The notes: a model not told the origin generated them from the letters alone. DNA of 39,324 bases from Acidobacteriota bacterium (GCA_016213755.1 JACQZT010000333.1:1-39324), one strand, 5' to 3'. Shown: positions 1 through 9,480, counted from the first letter of the stretch. Program-made: numbers and translations.

Positions 1-1034
1 TGCGGCATCCCGGAGCGACCGGAAACGAACACGATTTCGCGCCCCGTCTTGGGATTCACCTTGGGCTCCACCTCAATGGCCTGCGAGTTCGACAGCCGCC
101 GGAAATTCGTGCCGTCGACGTTGGCGATGAACAACTGGGCGTAGCGCAGGTTGCCGGCCGTGGAGAAGAGCAGCAACTGCCGGCCGTCCGGCGTGAAGTC
201 CGAAGCCGCATTCATGGACGCCGCCTGGTTGTAGAAGCGCAAATCCCTTCCGGTCTCCACAGAGTGTATCAGGATGGATGGATTTCCGCGCAGGTAACTG
301 GTAAATGCGAATTTGGTTCCGTCGGGCGACACTGCCGGGAACGACGAGATGGTCTTGTAGAAGGTCAACTGCTTCTGATTCGAGCCGTCGTAATCCATCG
401 ACCAGATCTCCTTGTTGCCCGAGCGGTTGGACACAAAGTAGATCTTGCTGCCCATCAGGCTCTTGCCGCCGAAGCGTGCCAGAATGTCGGCGGCGAACTC
501 CTGCGCCACCTTTCGCGCACCGGCCTCGTCGAGGGAACCGGAATACAGCTTGCCGATCACCTGCGCGCTGGAAACGTCGGCCTGGGTGACGTCGTACAGG
601 TAGCCGAACAGAACCAGTTGGCCGCCCTGCACCGCCGCATAACCGAAGGCCAGGTAGTTAGCGCCGACCGGCGGGCCGGACCAGTCGTCCAGCCACGGAC
701 CCTGGCGCACCGGTTTGGGCGGCGGCGCGCCGAGCCGGGCGGGCCGCGCCGGCGCCGCCAGCGGCGCGCGAAAGTCCCGCGGCTGCTGCGGGGTCTGCAA
801 AGGATACATGCTCTTGGGCGCCATTTTGAACAGGCCCGAGGCCTGCACGTCGTCCCACAGCGTCTGGTTGAAGCGCCCCATGAATGTCTGAGCGTCGCCG
901 GAACCGCGCAAGTCGGGAATGGCGATTGCCGGGCGGTCGCCGCCGGTCAGCTTGACCAGAATGTCGCTCTGCTGCGCCGCCGCCACTCCGGCGACCAGGA
1001 AGAGACCGAATATCGAAACCGTCTTGTTGGTCAT
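1..1034 (-). CDS. tolB: TolB-like beta-propeller translocation protein (3' end beyond window)
   Basis: Manual translation from ATG at 1034 (MTNKTVSIFGLFLVAGVAAAQQSDILVKLTGGDRPAIAIPDLRGSGD...SNRSGNKEIWSMDYDGSNQKQLT...PKTGREIVFVSGRSGMPQ). WD40-like TolB repeats. ATGA overlap with upstream gene. Absent from the ORF track because no stop lies in the window. Confidence 0.88.
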   Translation of the reverse strand, partial: MTNKTVSIFGLFLVAGVAAAQQSDILVKLTGGDRPAIAIPDLRGSGDAQTFMGRFNQTLWDDVQASGLFKMAPKSMYPLQTPQQPRDFRAPLAAPARPARLGAPPPKPVRQGPWLDDWSGPPVGANYLAFGYAAVQGGQLVLFGYLYDVTQADVSSAQVIGKLYSGSLDEAGARKVAQEFAADILARFGGKSLMGSKIYFVSNRSGNKEIWSMDYDGSNQKQLTFYKTISSFPAVSPDGTKFAFTSYLRGNPSILIHSVETGRDLRFYNQAASMNAASDFTPDGRQLLLFSTAGNLRYAQLFIANVDGTNFRRLSNSQAIEVEPKVNPKTGREIVFVSGRSGMP

Positions 1035-1831
1035 CGTTTTAACTGAAACCAGAATTCCACGGACGCCGAATCCCGGCTGAAATCGCTGGGGAGCTGCGGA
1101 AGGGGACTGGCCTGCAAAACCGCCCGCTGCGCGGAGTTGTCCAGCGCCAGGATGCCGCTGCGCTGCAACAGCCGCACGTTGCGCACCGAACCGTCCCTGA
1201 AAATGTCGAACACGACAATCACCGGCGGAGCCGTCTGCATGCGGGGATCGACGTCGTCGGTCCGCCAGGCGCGCGCCACGCGTTCGCGCAACAGCCGCTC
1301 GTACCATCCGTAACGCGTCCCGAACACGCCGCCGGGGCCCAGGCCGACGCCCCCCGAGCCGGTCGTCAGGCCGTACATGGGTGAGGACATGGCCTGGCCG
1401 GTGGCCGAGTAGAGCTGGTTCGGCTTCTCTTCCTTCGAGGCGCGGTAGCGCTGGCTGGATGCCGCGATGTCGCTCTGCTTCTTCTTCAGCCTTTGCGTCT
1501 TCAGCGAGATGGCGTCCGGGTCTTCGGCCGGCGCGCGCTTGCGGGCGGCCTTATCCCTGGGCGGGGCCGGCACGCGCGATTCCGTATCGTTAGCCACCGG
1601 GTTTTGCAGGCCTCCGGGCGTAACCACCGGAATCTGGCTCACCGACGTGATGGCTACGCTGCCTCCGCCCAGAGCGGTGGGATCGCCCCAGCGCTCCCGC
1701 GCCACGGCCCCGATGAAGTTGTACGCCACCACCGAGCCGGCCAGCAGGGCATGCGCGGCCAGAGACGCCGCCAGCGGTCTGTTCAGCGTGTCGAGCTGTT
1801 CCAGGATATCGGGATGCGCCGCGCCGGCCAT
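1031..1831 (-). CDS. TonB/TolA family C-terminal domain protein
   Basis: N-terminal TM segment, charged central region, C-terminal TonB-like domain (VVIVFDIFRDGSVRNVRLLQRSGILALDNSAQRAVLQASPLPQLP). Lies between tolR and tolB. Confidence 0.85.
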   Translation of the reverse strand: MAGAAHPDILEQLDTLNRPLAASLAAHALLAGSVVAYNFIGAVARERWGDPTALGGGSVAITSVSQIPVVTPGGLQNPVANDTESRVPAPPRDKAARKRAPAEDPDAISLKTQRLKKKQSDIAASSQRYRASKEEKPNQLYSATGQAMSSPMYGLTTGSGGVGLGPGGVFGTRYGWYERLLRERVARAWRTDDVDPRMQTAPPVIVVFDIFRDGSVRNVRLLQRSGILALDNSAQRAVLQASPLPQLPSDFSRDSASVEFWFQLKR

Positions 1832-2281
<450 letters not shown>

Positions 2282-2285
2282 GGTC

Positions 2286-2972
2286 CTATCTTTCGAACAG
2301 CCGTTCGGCGAAGTTCACGAATTCGAGCGCGAAGTCGTCCATTCGCGCGCCGATCTCGCGGATCACGTGGCCGAAGTGATTGAAGAAAATCGCGGCCGGA
2401 ATGGCCGCCGCCAGGCCCATGGCCGTGGCCACCAGGGCGTGCGCGATGCCCGGCCCCACCGCGCGCAGGCTGACCCCTCCTGACAAGCCCAGCGCCTGAA
2501 AGGCGTCGATGATGCCCCACACCGTGCCGAACAGCCCGATGAACGGCGTCACGCTGGCCACCGTCGCCAGCCAGTTCATGTTCCGCTCCAGCTTGGTCAA
2601 TTCCTCGCCCACGCCCAGTTGCAGGCAGCGCTCCACGGCCGGCAGGTTGCCCAGCGCGCCGCGCCGTTTCATTTGCCGCTCAATTTCTTCGTAGCCGAAA
2701 TCGAACACCGCCACCAGCGGCGCGCGCGCGAACTGCTCGCTGGCCAGCGCCACGGCCTCCAGTCCGGAGGCCTTGCGGAAGGCCCGCAGGAAACGCAGGT
2801 TGTCCGTGCGCGCCTGCCGCAGCACGTTCCACTTGGAGAAGATGATGGCCCACGAGAAGACCGAAAACAGCAGCAGGATCGAGAGCACCGCGGTGGGAAC
2901 CGGCCCCGCGGTCGAGATCAGGTTCCAGATGCTCACTTGCAGCAGGAAACCAGCGAAAGAAACGGGCGGCAA
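2286..2972 (-). CDS. tolQ: MotA/TolQ/ExbB proton channel family protein
   Basis: WNLISTAGPVPTAVLSILLLFSVFSWAIIFSKW...VTPFIGLFGTVWGIIDAF. Track start is GTG at 2987, but AAAGGAG (complement of 2978-2984) sits 5 nt before a TTG at 2972, the more likely start. Confidence 0.9.
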   Translation of the reverse strand: MPPVSFAGFLLQVSIWNLISTAGPVPTAVLSILLLFSVFSWAIIFSKWNVLRQARTDNLRFLRAFRKASGLEAVALASEQFARAPLVAVFDFGYEEIERQMKRRGALGNLPAVERCLQLGVGEELTKLERNMNWLATVASVTPFIGLFGTVWGIIDAFQALGLSGGVSLRAVGPGIAHALVATAMGLAAAIPAAIFFNHFGHVIREIGARMDDFALEFVNFAERLFER

Positions 2973-3009
2973 TGCAACTCCTTTCACCTTAGTCTACTAT
3001 CATAGCGTT

Positions 3010-3140
3010 TGTCTCCCGCTGGGGAGCCGTCGCGGAACAACTGTTCCAACCGTCGGCACCTTCCGCCGTGGCGCACGTTCTCAACGTGCCGCATCGACAC
3101 TCGTGCCGATGCTCGGGCGTCCACACGAATCTGGACGCGG
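3010..3140. repeat. Cluster of consecutive short palindromes in the divergent intergenic region
   Basis: CTCCC/GGGAG (3013-3026), GGAACA/TGTTCC (3034-3047), CGGC/GCCG (3054-3068), GCACGTT/AACGTGC (3073-3089), CATCGACAC/GTGCCGATG with one mismatch (3092-3111), GCGTCCA/TGGACGC (3117-3138). Confidence 0.75.
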
Positions 3141-3215
3141 CCCGTCTCATGCAGCTGTTGTTTCTCGTTTACAAATGTGGGCAAACGAAATTCAATTCGG
3201 CTACCATGATAGGTC

Positions 3216-3764
3216 GTGGAGCGCTGCTCCTTTGACCGCGATTACGTCGAATCGCTGCGGGCGAACGATCCAAGTGTGCAGCAGCATTTCGCCGGCTACT
3301 TCCGCGAGTTGCTGCTCATCAAGCTTCGCCGGCGCGTGCGCAGCGAAGAGATCGCCAACGACCTGGTGCAGGAGACGTTTCTGCGCGTGCTGACCACGCT
3401 TCGCAGCGACGGCCTGCGGAGCGCGCCAAGTCTCGGGGCGTTTGTGAACTCCGTCTGCAACAACGTTTTGCGGGAGCATTACCGGTCCGATGGCCGCCTC
3501 GTCGGTTTTCCCGAAGACTCCCCCGGCCCTCCCGACCGGCGCGCCGGTCCGGAAGATGAGGTGGTGACGCGACAAGGCCAGAAGCAGGTGCGGGCCGTGC
3601 TCCGCAAACTGCCTTCGAGGGATCGCGATTTGCTGCGCAAGGTCTTCTTCGAGGAGGAGGACAAGGACGACGTTTGCCGGGAGTTGGGAGTGGATCGGGA
3701 GTACCTGCGCGTGCTGCTGCATCGCGCCCGGAACCGCTTTCGGGAGCTGCTGAAAGGCGGGTGA
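3216..3764 (+). CDS. ECF-type RNA polymerase sigma factor
   Basis: Region 2 (EEIANDLVQETFLRVLTTL) and region 4 HTH (LPSRDRDLLRKVFFEEEDKDDVCRELGVDREYLRVLLHRARNRFRELL). GTG start. Confidence 0.9.
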   Translation: MERCSFDRDYVESLRANDPSVQQHFAGYFRELLLIKLRRRVRSEEIANDLVQETFLRVLTTLRSDGLRSAPSLGAFVNSVCNNVLREHYRSDGRLVGFPEDSPGPPDRRAGPEDEVVTRQGQKQVRAVLRKLPSRDRDLLRKVFFEEEDKDDVCRELGVDREYLRVLLHRARNRFRELLKGG

Positions 3765-3771
3765 GATTGGG

Positions 3772-4491
3772 ATGAAACGGTTTCGACCGCCGGAACACTA
3801 CGGGACGGGTGAAGATATGGAACACGAAACGGCAGTTCGGACCCGGGCGGCGGAACGCTACGCTCTTGACGAAATGACAGCCGAGGAAGGCGCGGCCTTT
3901 GAGGCGCACTACTTCGAATGCGGCGACTGCGCCGCGGACGTGAAAACGACGAGTCACTTCGTCGCCAACGCCCAGGCGTGGTTTGAAACACAGCGCGCCC
4001 CCGCGCGGCGAAACGCCGCGGCGGCGTCCCCGGGCTCGGCCCTGTGGGGATGGTTCCGCCCGGTCTGGCTGTCGCCCGCCCTGGCCACCGTGTTCGCGGT
4101 TCTGGCCGGCTACTCCTGGCTGGTCACGATACCGGGCCTGCGACAGGAGCGAGCGGCATCCGGCGCGGTCGAGGTGTTCCAGCCGGTGGTACTGCGCGCT
4201 CAGCTCCGCGGCGAAGAAGCGCCCGTGGTCCGCGTAGCACCCGGCTCTCCGGCGGTGATCACTCTCAACATCGAGAGCGATCGCGAGTATCCAGGTTACG
4301 AGATCGAAATCCTCAACGCCTCGGGCGCGACCATCTCCAAGGTCGCCGCGCCCGGATGGCCCACCATCAACCTGAGATTGCCGCCGGCGCTGAGCGGCAA
4401 CGGAACGCACACTGTCATTGTGCGCGGAGGCAGCGATGAGCATCCGGAGATTGGCCGGTACCGGTTCCAACTCGTCCGGGAACCCAAGTGA
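3772..4491 (+). CDS. Putative zinc-finger (zf-HC2-like) anti-sigma factor with one TM helix
   Basis: ALDEMTAEEGAAFEAHYFECGDCAADVK followed by a TM segment (LATVFAVLAGYSWLVTI), directly after the sigma factor. ATG at 3817 is an alternative start. Confidence 0.8.
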   Translation: MKRFRPPEHYGTGEDMEHETAVRTRAAERYALDEMTAEEGAAFEAHYFECGDCAADVKTTSHFVANAQAWFETQRAPARRNAAAASPGSALWGWFRPVWLSPALATVFAVLAGYSWLVTIPGLRQERAASGAVEVFQPVVLRAQLRGEEAPVVRVAPGSPAVITLNIESDREYPGYEIEILNASGATISKVAAPGWPTINLRLPPALSGNGTHTVIVRGGSDEHPEIGRYRFQLVREPK

Positions 4492-5233
4492 AGCATTTCG
4501 GTTTGTCTATCGGGGCAACGCCGTGGGAGCGGCGGGGTTCCTGACCCGCATCGACGGGCACGACGACAGAAACTGCAATCTTCCCGACCAGGCGACGAGT
4601 TCCCTGCCGGTCATCGGCGGAAGGTCGAAGAGCCGGGTCAAAGCACCATTCTGGCAGATCTTCCCCGGGAAGCAGTCGCTGTACGTCGGGTCCACCAGCG
4701 CGTGGGCTAATGGCGGCCCGGTCGAAGTCGACAGAAAATGGAAGACGGAAGTCTGCGCCGAGGCGCACGACATTCACCTTCTCAAAGACAAAATCACCGT
4801 TGCGAGCGTGGCGGCCCACGTCAGCAGCGAATTCCAACTGGACCCGCCCCTGGCGCAGTTCAGCCTGGAAGGGTGCTGGATTGCGGGATTAAAGCTGGAC
4901 GGAGCGCCGGTAAACGTGAAGGTCAAGGCGCTCGGCCCGGAGGGGATGAGGGCGATGGTGCACGGGCAGTCCGAGGCGGACCGGAGGAGGGTGGTTGAGC
5001 TCGGCATTATCGACAGCGTGGAATTTCCCGAAGGCATGCCGCCCGGAGTCAGTTACGATCCGGCAATCCGCAACCGGATTCTTTGGGAAGACGTGGGCGC
5101 GATCTATCTGGGTGAGCTCTTAGTCAGCGGTTTCTCGCGGCGGCTGACCATGCTGCGCATCGAGTTCGGCTGTCCGAACAAGGGAGGTTTCTGCGCGCCC
5201 GATGTCCAGGATGAAGGCCATACCGTCCCATGA
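4436..5233 (+). CDS. Hypothetical protein between anti-sigma and CHAT genes
   Basis: Open frame overlapping the anti-sigma 3' end; its stop overlaps the start of the CHAT gene (ATGA at 5230-5233). Exact start uncertain. Confidence 0.6.
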   Translation: MSIRRLAGTGSNSSGNPSEAFRFVYRGNAVGAAGFLTRIDGHDDRNCNLPDQATSSLPVIGGRSKSRVKAPFWQIFPGKQSLYVGSTSAWANGGPVEVDRKWKTEVCAEAHDIHLLKDKITVASVAAHVSSEFQLDPPLAQFSLEGCWIAGLKLDGAPVNVKVKALGPEGMRAMVHGQSEADRRRVVELGIIDSVEFPEGMPPGVSYDPAIRNRILWEDVGAIYLGELLVSGFSRRLTMLRIEFGCPNKGGFCAPDVQDEGHTVP

Positions 5234-7716
5234 TTCGGAGGAGCCTTGGCCTGGCCGCCTGCCTGCTTCTGGCCGGGTGCGCGGGCCGCCGGGAAGCTGC
5301 CATCGAAAAGGAATACCAGACCGCGCAAGCGGAGCTACGGCAGGGTCGGCTGGCCGAAGCCCAGAAACGGGCCGAAGGTTGCGAACTCCGGTGGGCCCGC
5401 TCGCTGACCGGTCGCCAGCGGTGGCGGTTGCGCCTGCTGAAAGCCGACGTACTGGTGGCGCGCGGGCAGTCGCAGGAGGCTCTTCCACTGGTCGCCAGCG
5501 CCGCGCCGCCGGCCGCCTGGGCTGCCGAATTGGAGCTGCGCCGGCAGGTGATTCTCGCCACCATCTGGAGCCGTGACGGAAAGACACGGCAAAAGGACGC
5601 CCTGGAACTTCTTGAGCGAGCCGGAGCCGAAGCGCAAGGCCTCGGCGACAGCGGCACATCGCTGGAGATCGAGAACATCCGCTTCAATGTTCTGATGGGC
5701 AGCGGGGAGCCTGCCGCGGCCGAAGAGTGTATCATTCATGCAGTTGCGCTTGCCCGCAAGGCGCGAAACGACTACTGGCTCGCCGGCTCTTTGCTCAACC
5801 TCGCCTATGTCAGGAACAGGGACCAATTCCGTCATGACGAAGCCGCTCGTTTCGGCGAGGAAGCGATCGAAGCGGCACGGCGGGCCGGCACGGATCGTTT
5901 TCTGGGTGCGGCCTATGGCAACACCAGCCAGGCGCTGGGACGGCTCGGTGCGTTCGAAAAGGCGGTCCGCTACCGCCGCCAGGCCCTGGAGTTGCAGCGC
6001 CGCGTGGAAGATCGGCGCCAGGTCCGGGTGAGCCTGGGCCAGATGGGTAACCTGTTTGCCCTCTGGGAACGCCACGCTGAAGCCGTGGATTGGCATAAGC
6101 AGGCATTCGACTACTCCGAAAAGACCGGCGGCGCCTTGGATGCCGCACGCTCGGCGGGCAACCTCGCCACGGCCCATATCGCCCTCGAGCAGTGGGATGA
6201 TGCCGAGGCGTGGAACCAGCGGGCCGCGGAACTGAAGCGGCAGACCGGCGACGGCGCCTCGCTCGGATATCAAAAACTCAACGCGGCCCAGATTGCAGAC
6301 GGGCGAGGCCAGTCGTCAGAGGCCGGCCGGTTGTACCGCGAAGTGCTCTTCGAGGAGCGCGACAATCCGGGCCTGCGATTCGACGCCGAGGTAGGGATCG
6401 GAAAGGTCTGCGCGAAGACAGGGGCGGCGGGCGAGGCCCGCCGGCACTTCGAAGCTGCCCTGCGCCTGGTGGAATCCAACCGCGACGCGATCGAAAGGCA
6501 GGAGTATCAGATCACGTTTCTGGCCCGGATGATCCGCGCCTGGCGGGAATACGTCGATTTTCTGGTTTCCCAGGGACGGACGGAAGCCGCGTTCGAGGTA
6601 GCCGAACGCAGCCGCGCCCAGGTGCTGGCCGGGCGGTTGCGCGCGCACGAGGACGGCATTGCGCGCAGTGTTCCCCTGACCCGGTTGCGGCAGGTGGCCG
6701 CGCGGCAGCGCTGCACGTTCCTGTCGTACTGGCTGGGCCCGAAATGGTCTGCGGTCTGGATCGCCGACGCGTCCGGACTGCGCATGCGGAGGCTGCCGCC
6801 CGCGAGCGAGATCGACCGGCTGGTGGAGGCCTGGCGGCGCCGCATCGAGGAACAGACGGGGGATGCTCTGGAGACCGGACGCCAGGCGGGCGATCGCCTG
6901 GCGGCGCTGCTGCTCGAAGGCGTCGACTTGAAAACCGCGAAACGCCTGGTTGTCGTGCCGGATGGCAGCCTGCACGGTTTGAACCTGGAGAGCCTGCCCA
7001 TGCCGGGCCGGAAGCGGTACCTGCTGGAAGAGGCGACCATCGTGCTGGCGCCTTCGCTGGCGGTGTTCGCGACGGACCGGGCGGGACGCGCGCGGCCGGC
7101 GCGGCAAGCGCTGCTGGTGGGCGTGGGGCAGCCCGGCGATGCGGCCTATCCTCCCTTGCCGAAGGCCGAAGACGAAGTGCGATCCATCACCGCGCGGTGG
7201 CCCGCGGACCGGCGGGTGCTGCTGACCGGCGCCGCCGCCACTCCGGCGGCCATCCGGAATCTCGATCTGCGGCGCTTCGGCTTCATTCATCTCGCCGCCC
7301 ATGCCGAGGCCAATCGCGAGAGCCCGCTGGACTCGGCGGTGATCCTGGCGCGCGGGGGCGAGGAATCGAAGCTGTACGCCCGCGAGATCGCCAGCCTGCC
7401 GCTGAACGCCGAGTTGGTGACCCTCTCCGCCTGCCGCTCCGCCGGCGCGCGCGCCTATTCCGGGGAAGGCCTGGTGGGGCTGACCTGGGCCGTGCTTTCG
7501 GGGGGAGCGCGCAATGTCATCGCCGCGCTGTGGCCGGTTTCCGACAGTGCGACGTTCCTGCTGATGGAGAACCTGTACGCCGCGCTAAGCCGGGGAACGC
7601 CGCCCGCTTCCGCGCTCCGCGAGGCCAAACTCGCGATGCTGGGCTCGAGCGGCGCTTTCCGCCAACCGTTCTACTGGGCGCCGCTTCAGATTTACGTTCG
7701 CGGCGCTGAATTCTGA
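5230..7716 (+). CDS. TPR-repeat CHAT-domain (caspase-like) lipoprotein
   Basis: Lipobox signal MIRRSLGLAACLLLAGC; TPR-type helical repeats; C-terminal CHAT with His (FGFIHLAAHAEAN) and Cys (LVTLSACRSAGARAYSGEGLVGL...VIAALWPVSD). Confidence 0.92.
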   Translation: MIRRSLGLAACLLLAGCAGRREAAIEKEYQTAQAELRQGRLAEAQKRAEGCELRWARSLTGRQRWRLRLLKADVLVARGQSQEALPLVASAAPPAAWAAELELRRQVILATIWSRDGKTRQKDALELLERAGAEAQGLGDSGTSLEIENIRFNVLMGSGEPAAAEECIIHAVALARKARNDYWLAGSLLNLAYVRNRDQFRHDEAARFGEEAIEAARRAGTDRFLGAAYGNTSQALGRLGAFEKAVRYRRQALELQRRVEDRRQVRVSLGQMGNLFALWERHAEAVDWHKQAFDYSEKTGGALDAARSAGNLATAHIALEQWDDAEAWNQRAAELKRQTGDGASLGYQKLNAAQIADGRGQSSEAGRLYREVLFEERDNPGLRFDAEVGIGKVCAKTGAAGEARRHFEAALRLVESNRDAIERQEYQITFLARMIRAWREYVDFLVSQGRTEAAFEVAERSRAQVLAGRLRAHEDGIARSVPLTRLRQVAARQRCTFLSYWLGPKWSAVWIADASGLRMRRLPPASEIDRLVEAWRRRIEEQTGDALETGRQAGDRLAALLLEGVDLKTAKRLVVVPDGSLHGLNLESLPMPGRKRYLLEEATIVLAPSLAVFATDRAGRARPARQALLVGVGQPGDAAYPPLPKAEDEVRSITARWPADRRVLLTGAAATPAAIRNLDLRRFGFIHLAAHAEANRESPLDSAVILARGGEESKLYAREIASLPLNAELVTLSACRSAGARAYSGEGLVGLTWAVLSGGARNVIAALWPVSDSATFLLMENLYAALSRGTPPASALREAKLAMLGSSGAFRQPFYWAPLQIYVRGAEF

Positions 7717-7915
7717 TTCCCCTCTCCCGTTCCCCTGTGCAGTTTGTAACGCTTTACCGTTGTCGCGCACTAATTGGCGGAAAGCGGGAGGAGAAGGACA
7801 TGCCAGAGCAACGCGAGCGGATGACCGCCAGTGCCCCGCGCCAATTGGTGGATGACGATCCGTGGCGAACCACGAACCGGATGCGCGGCCCCAGCATCCG
7901 AGAACCGGGGGGAAC

Positions 7916-8683
7916 ATGAAGATGGCGGCAGAGGATCCGGCCGGCGGGAACGATACCCGGTTCGAGAAGCGCGACCGGCTGGTGGTGGAAAACCTGCCGC
8001 TGGTGAGAGCGATCGCGCTCCGTATTTCCGACCACCTTCCCGCGCACGTGGAACTCGACGATCTGATCCACGAGGGCCTGCTGGGCCTCACCGACGCGGC
8101 GACCCGGTTCGACTCCGCCAAACACGTGCCCTTTTCCGTGTATGCCCGGCACCGGATTCGGGGTGCGATCCTCGACAGTCTCCGCGAATCGGACTGGGCC
8201 ACGCGCGGTCTGCGCCGGCGGCAGCGGCAGATGGAGGCGGCGACGCACGAGCTCCAGGCAAACTTGCAGCGCGCTCCGAGCGAGGAGGAGATTGCCGCGA
8301 AAATGGGGATTGAGACCTCCCGTTTGCGCCGCATCGCGCTCGAGTTTCGCCAGGCGGATTTCATCTCCGCTTCCAGCCGCGCGCCGGCGGACGCGGATTT
8401 GCCCGCGCCGGAATTCCCCGCCCATCCCGAATCGCGGCCGGACTCCATGTGCGCCCGGACACAGATCCGGGAGAAGCTCGAGGCGGCGATGAGCACCCTT
8501 CGCGAGCGCCACAGGCAGGTAATCTCGCTGTACTACAACCAGGAGATGTCGATGAAAGAGATCGGCGACGCCATGGGAGTCAACGAAAGCCGCGTATCGC
8601 AGATCCACAAGGCCGCCCTGACGGCCATGGCGGCGGCGCTCAAATCCAACGGCATCACCTCTGGCTGGGCCTGCTATCCGTAA
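7916..8683 (+). CDS. FliA/WhiG-type sigma-70 factor
   Basis: NLPLVRAIALRISDHLPAHVELDDLIHEGLLGLTDAATRFD...FSVYARHRIRGAILDSLRESDW...LRERHRQVISLYYNQEMSMKEIGDAMGVNESRVSQIHKAAL. Confidence 0.92.
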   Translation: MKMAAEDPAGGNDTRFEKRDRLVVENLPLVRAIALRISDHLPAHVELDDLIHEGLLGLTDAATRFDSAKHVPFSVYARHRIRGAILDSLRESDWATRGLRRRQRQMEAATHELQANLQRAPSEEEIAAKMGIETSRLRRIALEFRQADFISASSRAPADADLPAPEFPAHPESRPDSMCARTQIREKLEAAMSTLRERHRQVISLYYNQEMSMKEIGDAMGVNESRVSQIHKAALTAMAAALKSNGITSGWACYP

Positions 8684-8729
8684 CCAACTCCGCTGGGCGG
8701 CATCATAATGGCGGAAGGAGACGAAAGCG

Positions 8730-9110
8730 ATGCTGTTCGAAGTCACTTCCACCAAGTCCATCGCCGAAATCGACCAGAGGCTGCGCGATTCGGCCGCGCG
8801 ACAGAAATTCGGCGTGGTTGCCGTTCACGACCTGAAGGACACGATGCGGAACAAGGGCGTCGAGTTCGCCGGCGAATGCTACATTTACGAGGTCTGCAAC
8901 CCCCAGCAGGCCAAGCGGGTGCTGGAAGCCAACGGCGCGGTGTCCACGGCTCTGCCCTGCCGCATCTCGGTGTACCAGGCCGGAGAGGGCTACAAAATCG
9001 CCACCCTGCTGCCCACCGCTTTGATGCAAATGTTCAATTCCCCGGAACTGGAACCCGTGGCGAAAGAAGTGGAAGGCGTCATCCGGCGGATGGTTGAGGA
9101 CGCCGCCTGA
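8730..9110 (+). CDS. DUF302 domain-containing protein
   Basis: 126 aa, MLFEVTSTKSIAEIDQRLRDSAARQKFGVVAVHDLKDTMRNKGVEFAGECYIYEVCNPQQAKRVLEAN; GGAG upstream of ATG. Confidence 0.85.
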   Translation: MLFEVTSTKSIAEIDQRLRDSAARQKFGVVAVHDLKDTMRNKGVEFAGECYIYEVCNPQQAKRVLEANGAVSTALPCRISVYQAGEGYKIATLLPTALMQMFNSPELEPVAKEVEGVIRRMVEDAA

Positions 9111-9480
9111 GCCAGCGGCGCAGAACCCACACCACCCAGCCCAGGCCGGCCAGCGCCGCCACCGGCGGGATCACGTACATCCAGAACGAGCGCTCGCCTT
9201 CCGGCACGATCAGGATGCGCATCCCGTAGCGGCTCTTATAATGATCCAGGATCTCGCGGTCGGACTTGCCGGCGGCCACCATCCGATTGACCTCGGCGCG
9301 CATCTCCAGCGCCACCTCGCTGCGGTGCGCCGAAATCGGCTCCGACCAGCAGCAGGGGGCCAGCAGTGTCTTCTGCAAATTCGCCGCTCTTGCCTTTTCG
9401 GCCGGAGTCAGTTCGCCCAGGAGGGGCAAAGCGAGCGCCGCTATGACGGCCATCGTAAACCAAACAAAGGGTTTTGTCAT
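9079..9480 (-). CDS. CcmH/CycL/NrfF-family cytochrome c biogenesis protein
   Basis: Signal/TM start MTKPFVWFTMAVIAALALPLLG, LLAPCCWSEPISAHRSEVALEMRAEVNRMVAAGKSDREILDHYKSRYGMRILIVPEG, then a C-terminal TM. Upstream part of the 442-aa track ORF is antisense to the GT2 gene. Confidence 0.85.
   Translation of the reverse strand: MTKPFVWFTMAVIAALALPLLGELTPAEKARAANLQKTLLAPCCWSEPISAHRSEVALEMRAEVNRMVAAGKSDREILDHYKSRYGMRILIVPEGERSFWMYVIPPVAALAGLGWVVWVLRRWLRRRPQPSAG

Noticed and set aside
3010-3140. Possible CRISPR array or tRNA in the palindrome cluster
   Set aside because: No constant direct repeat with spacers, and the hairpins do not fit a cloverleaf with T-loop/anticodon features.
6210-7709. 499-aa plus-strand ORF within the TPR-CHAT gene
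   Set aside because: Alternate-frame shadow of the CHAT coding sequence, with no domain signature.
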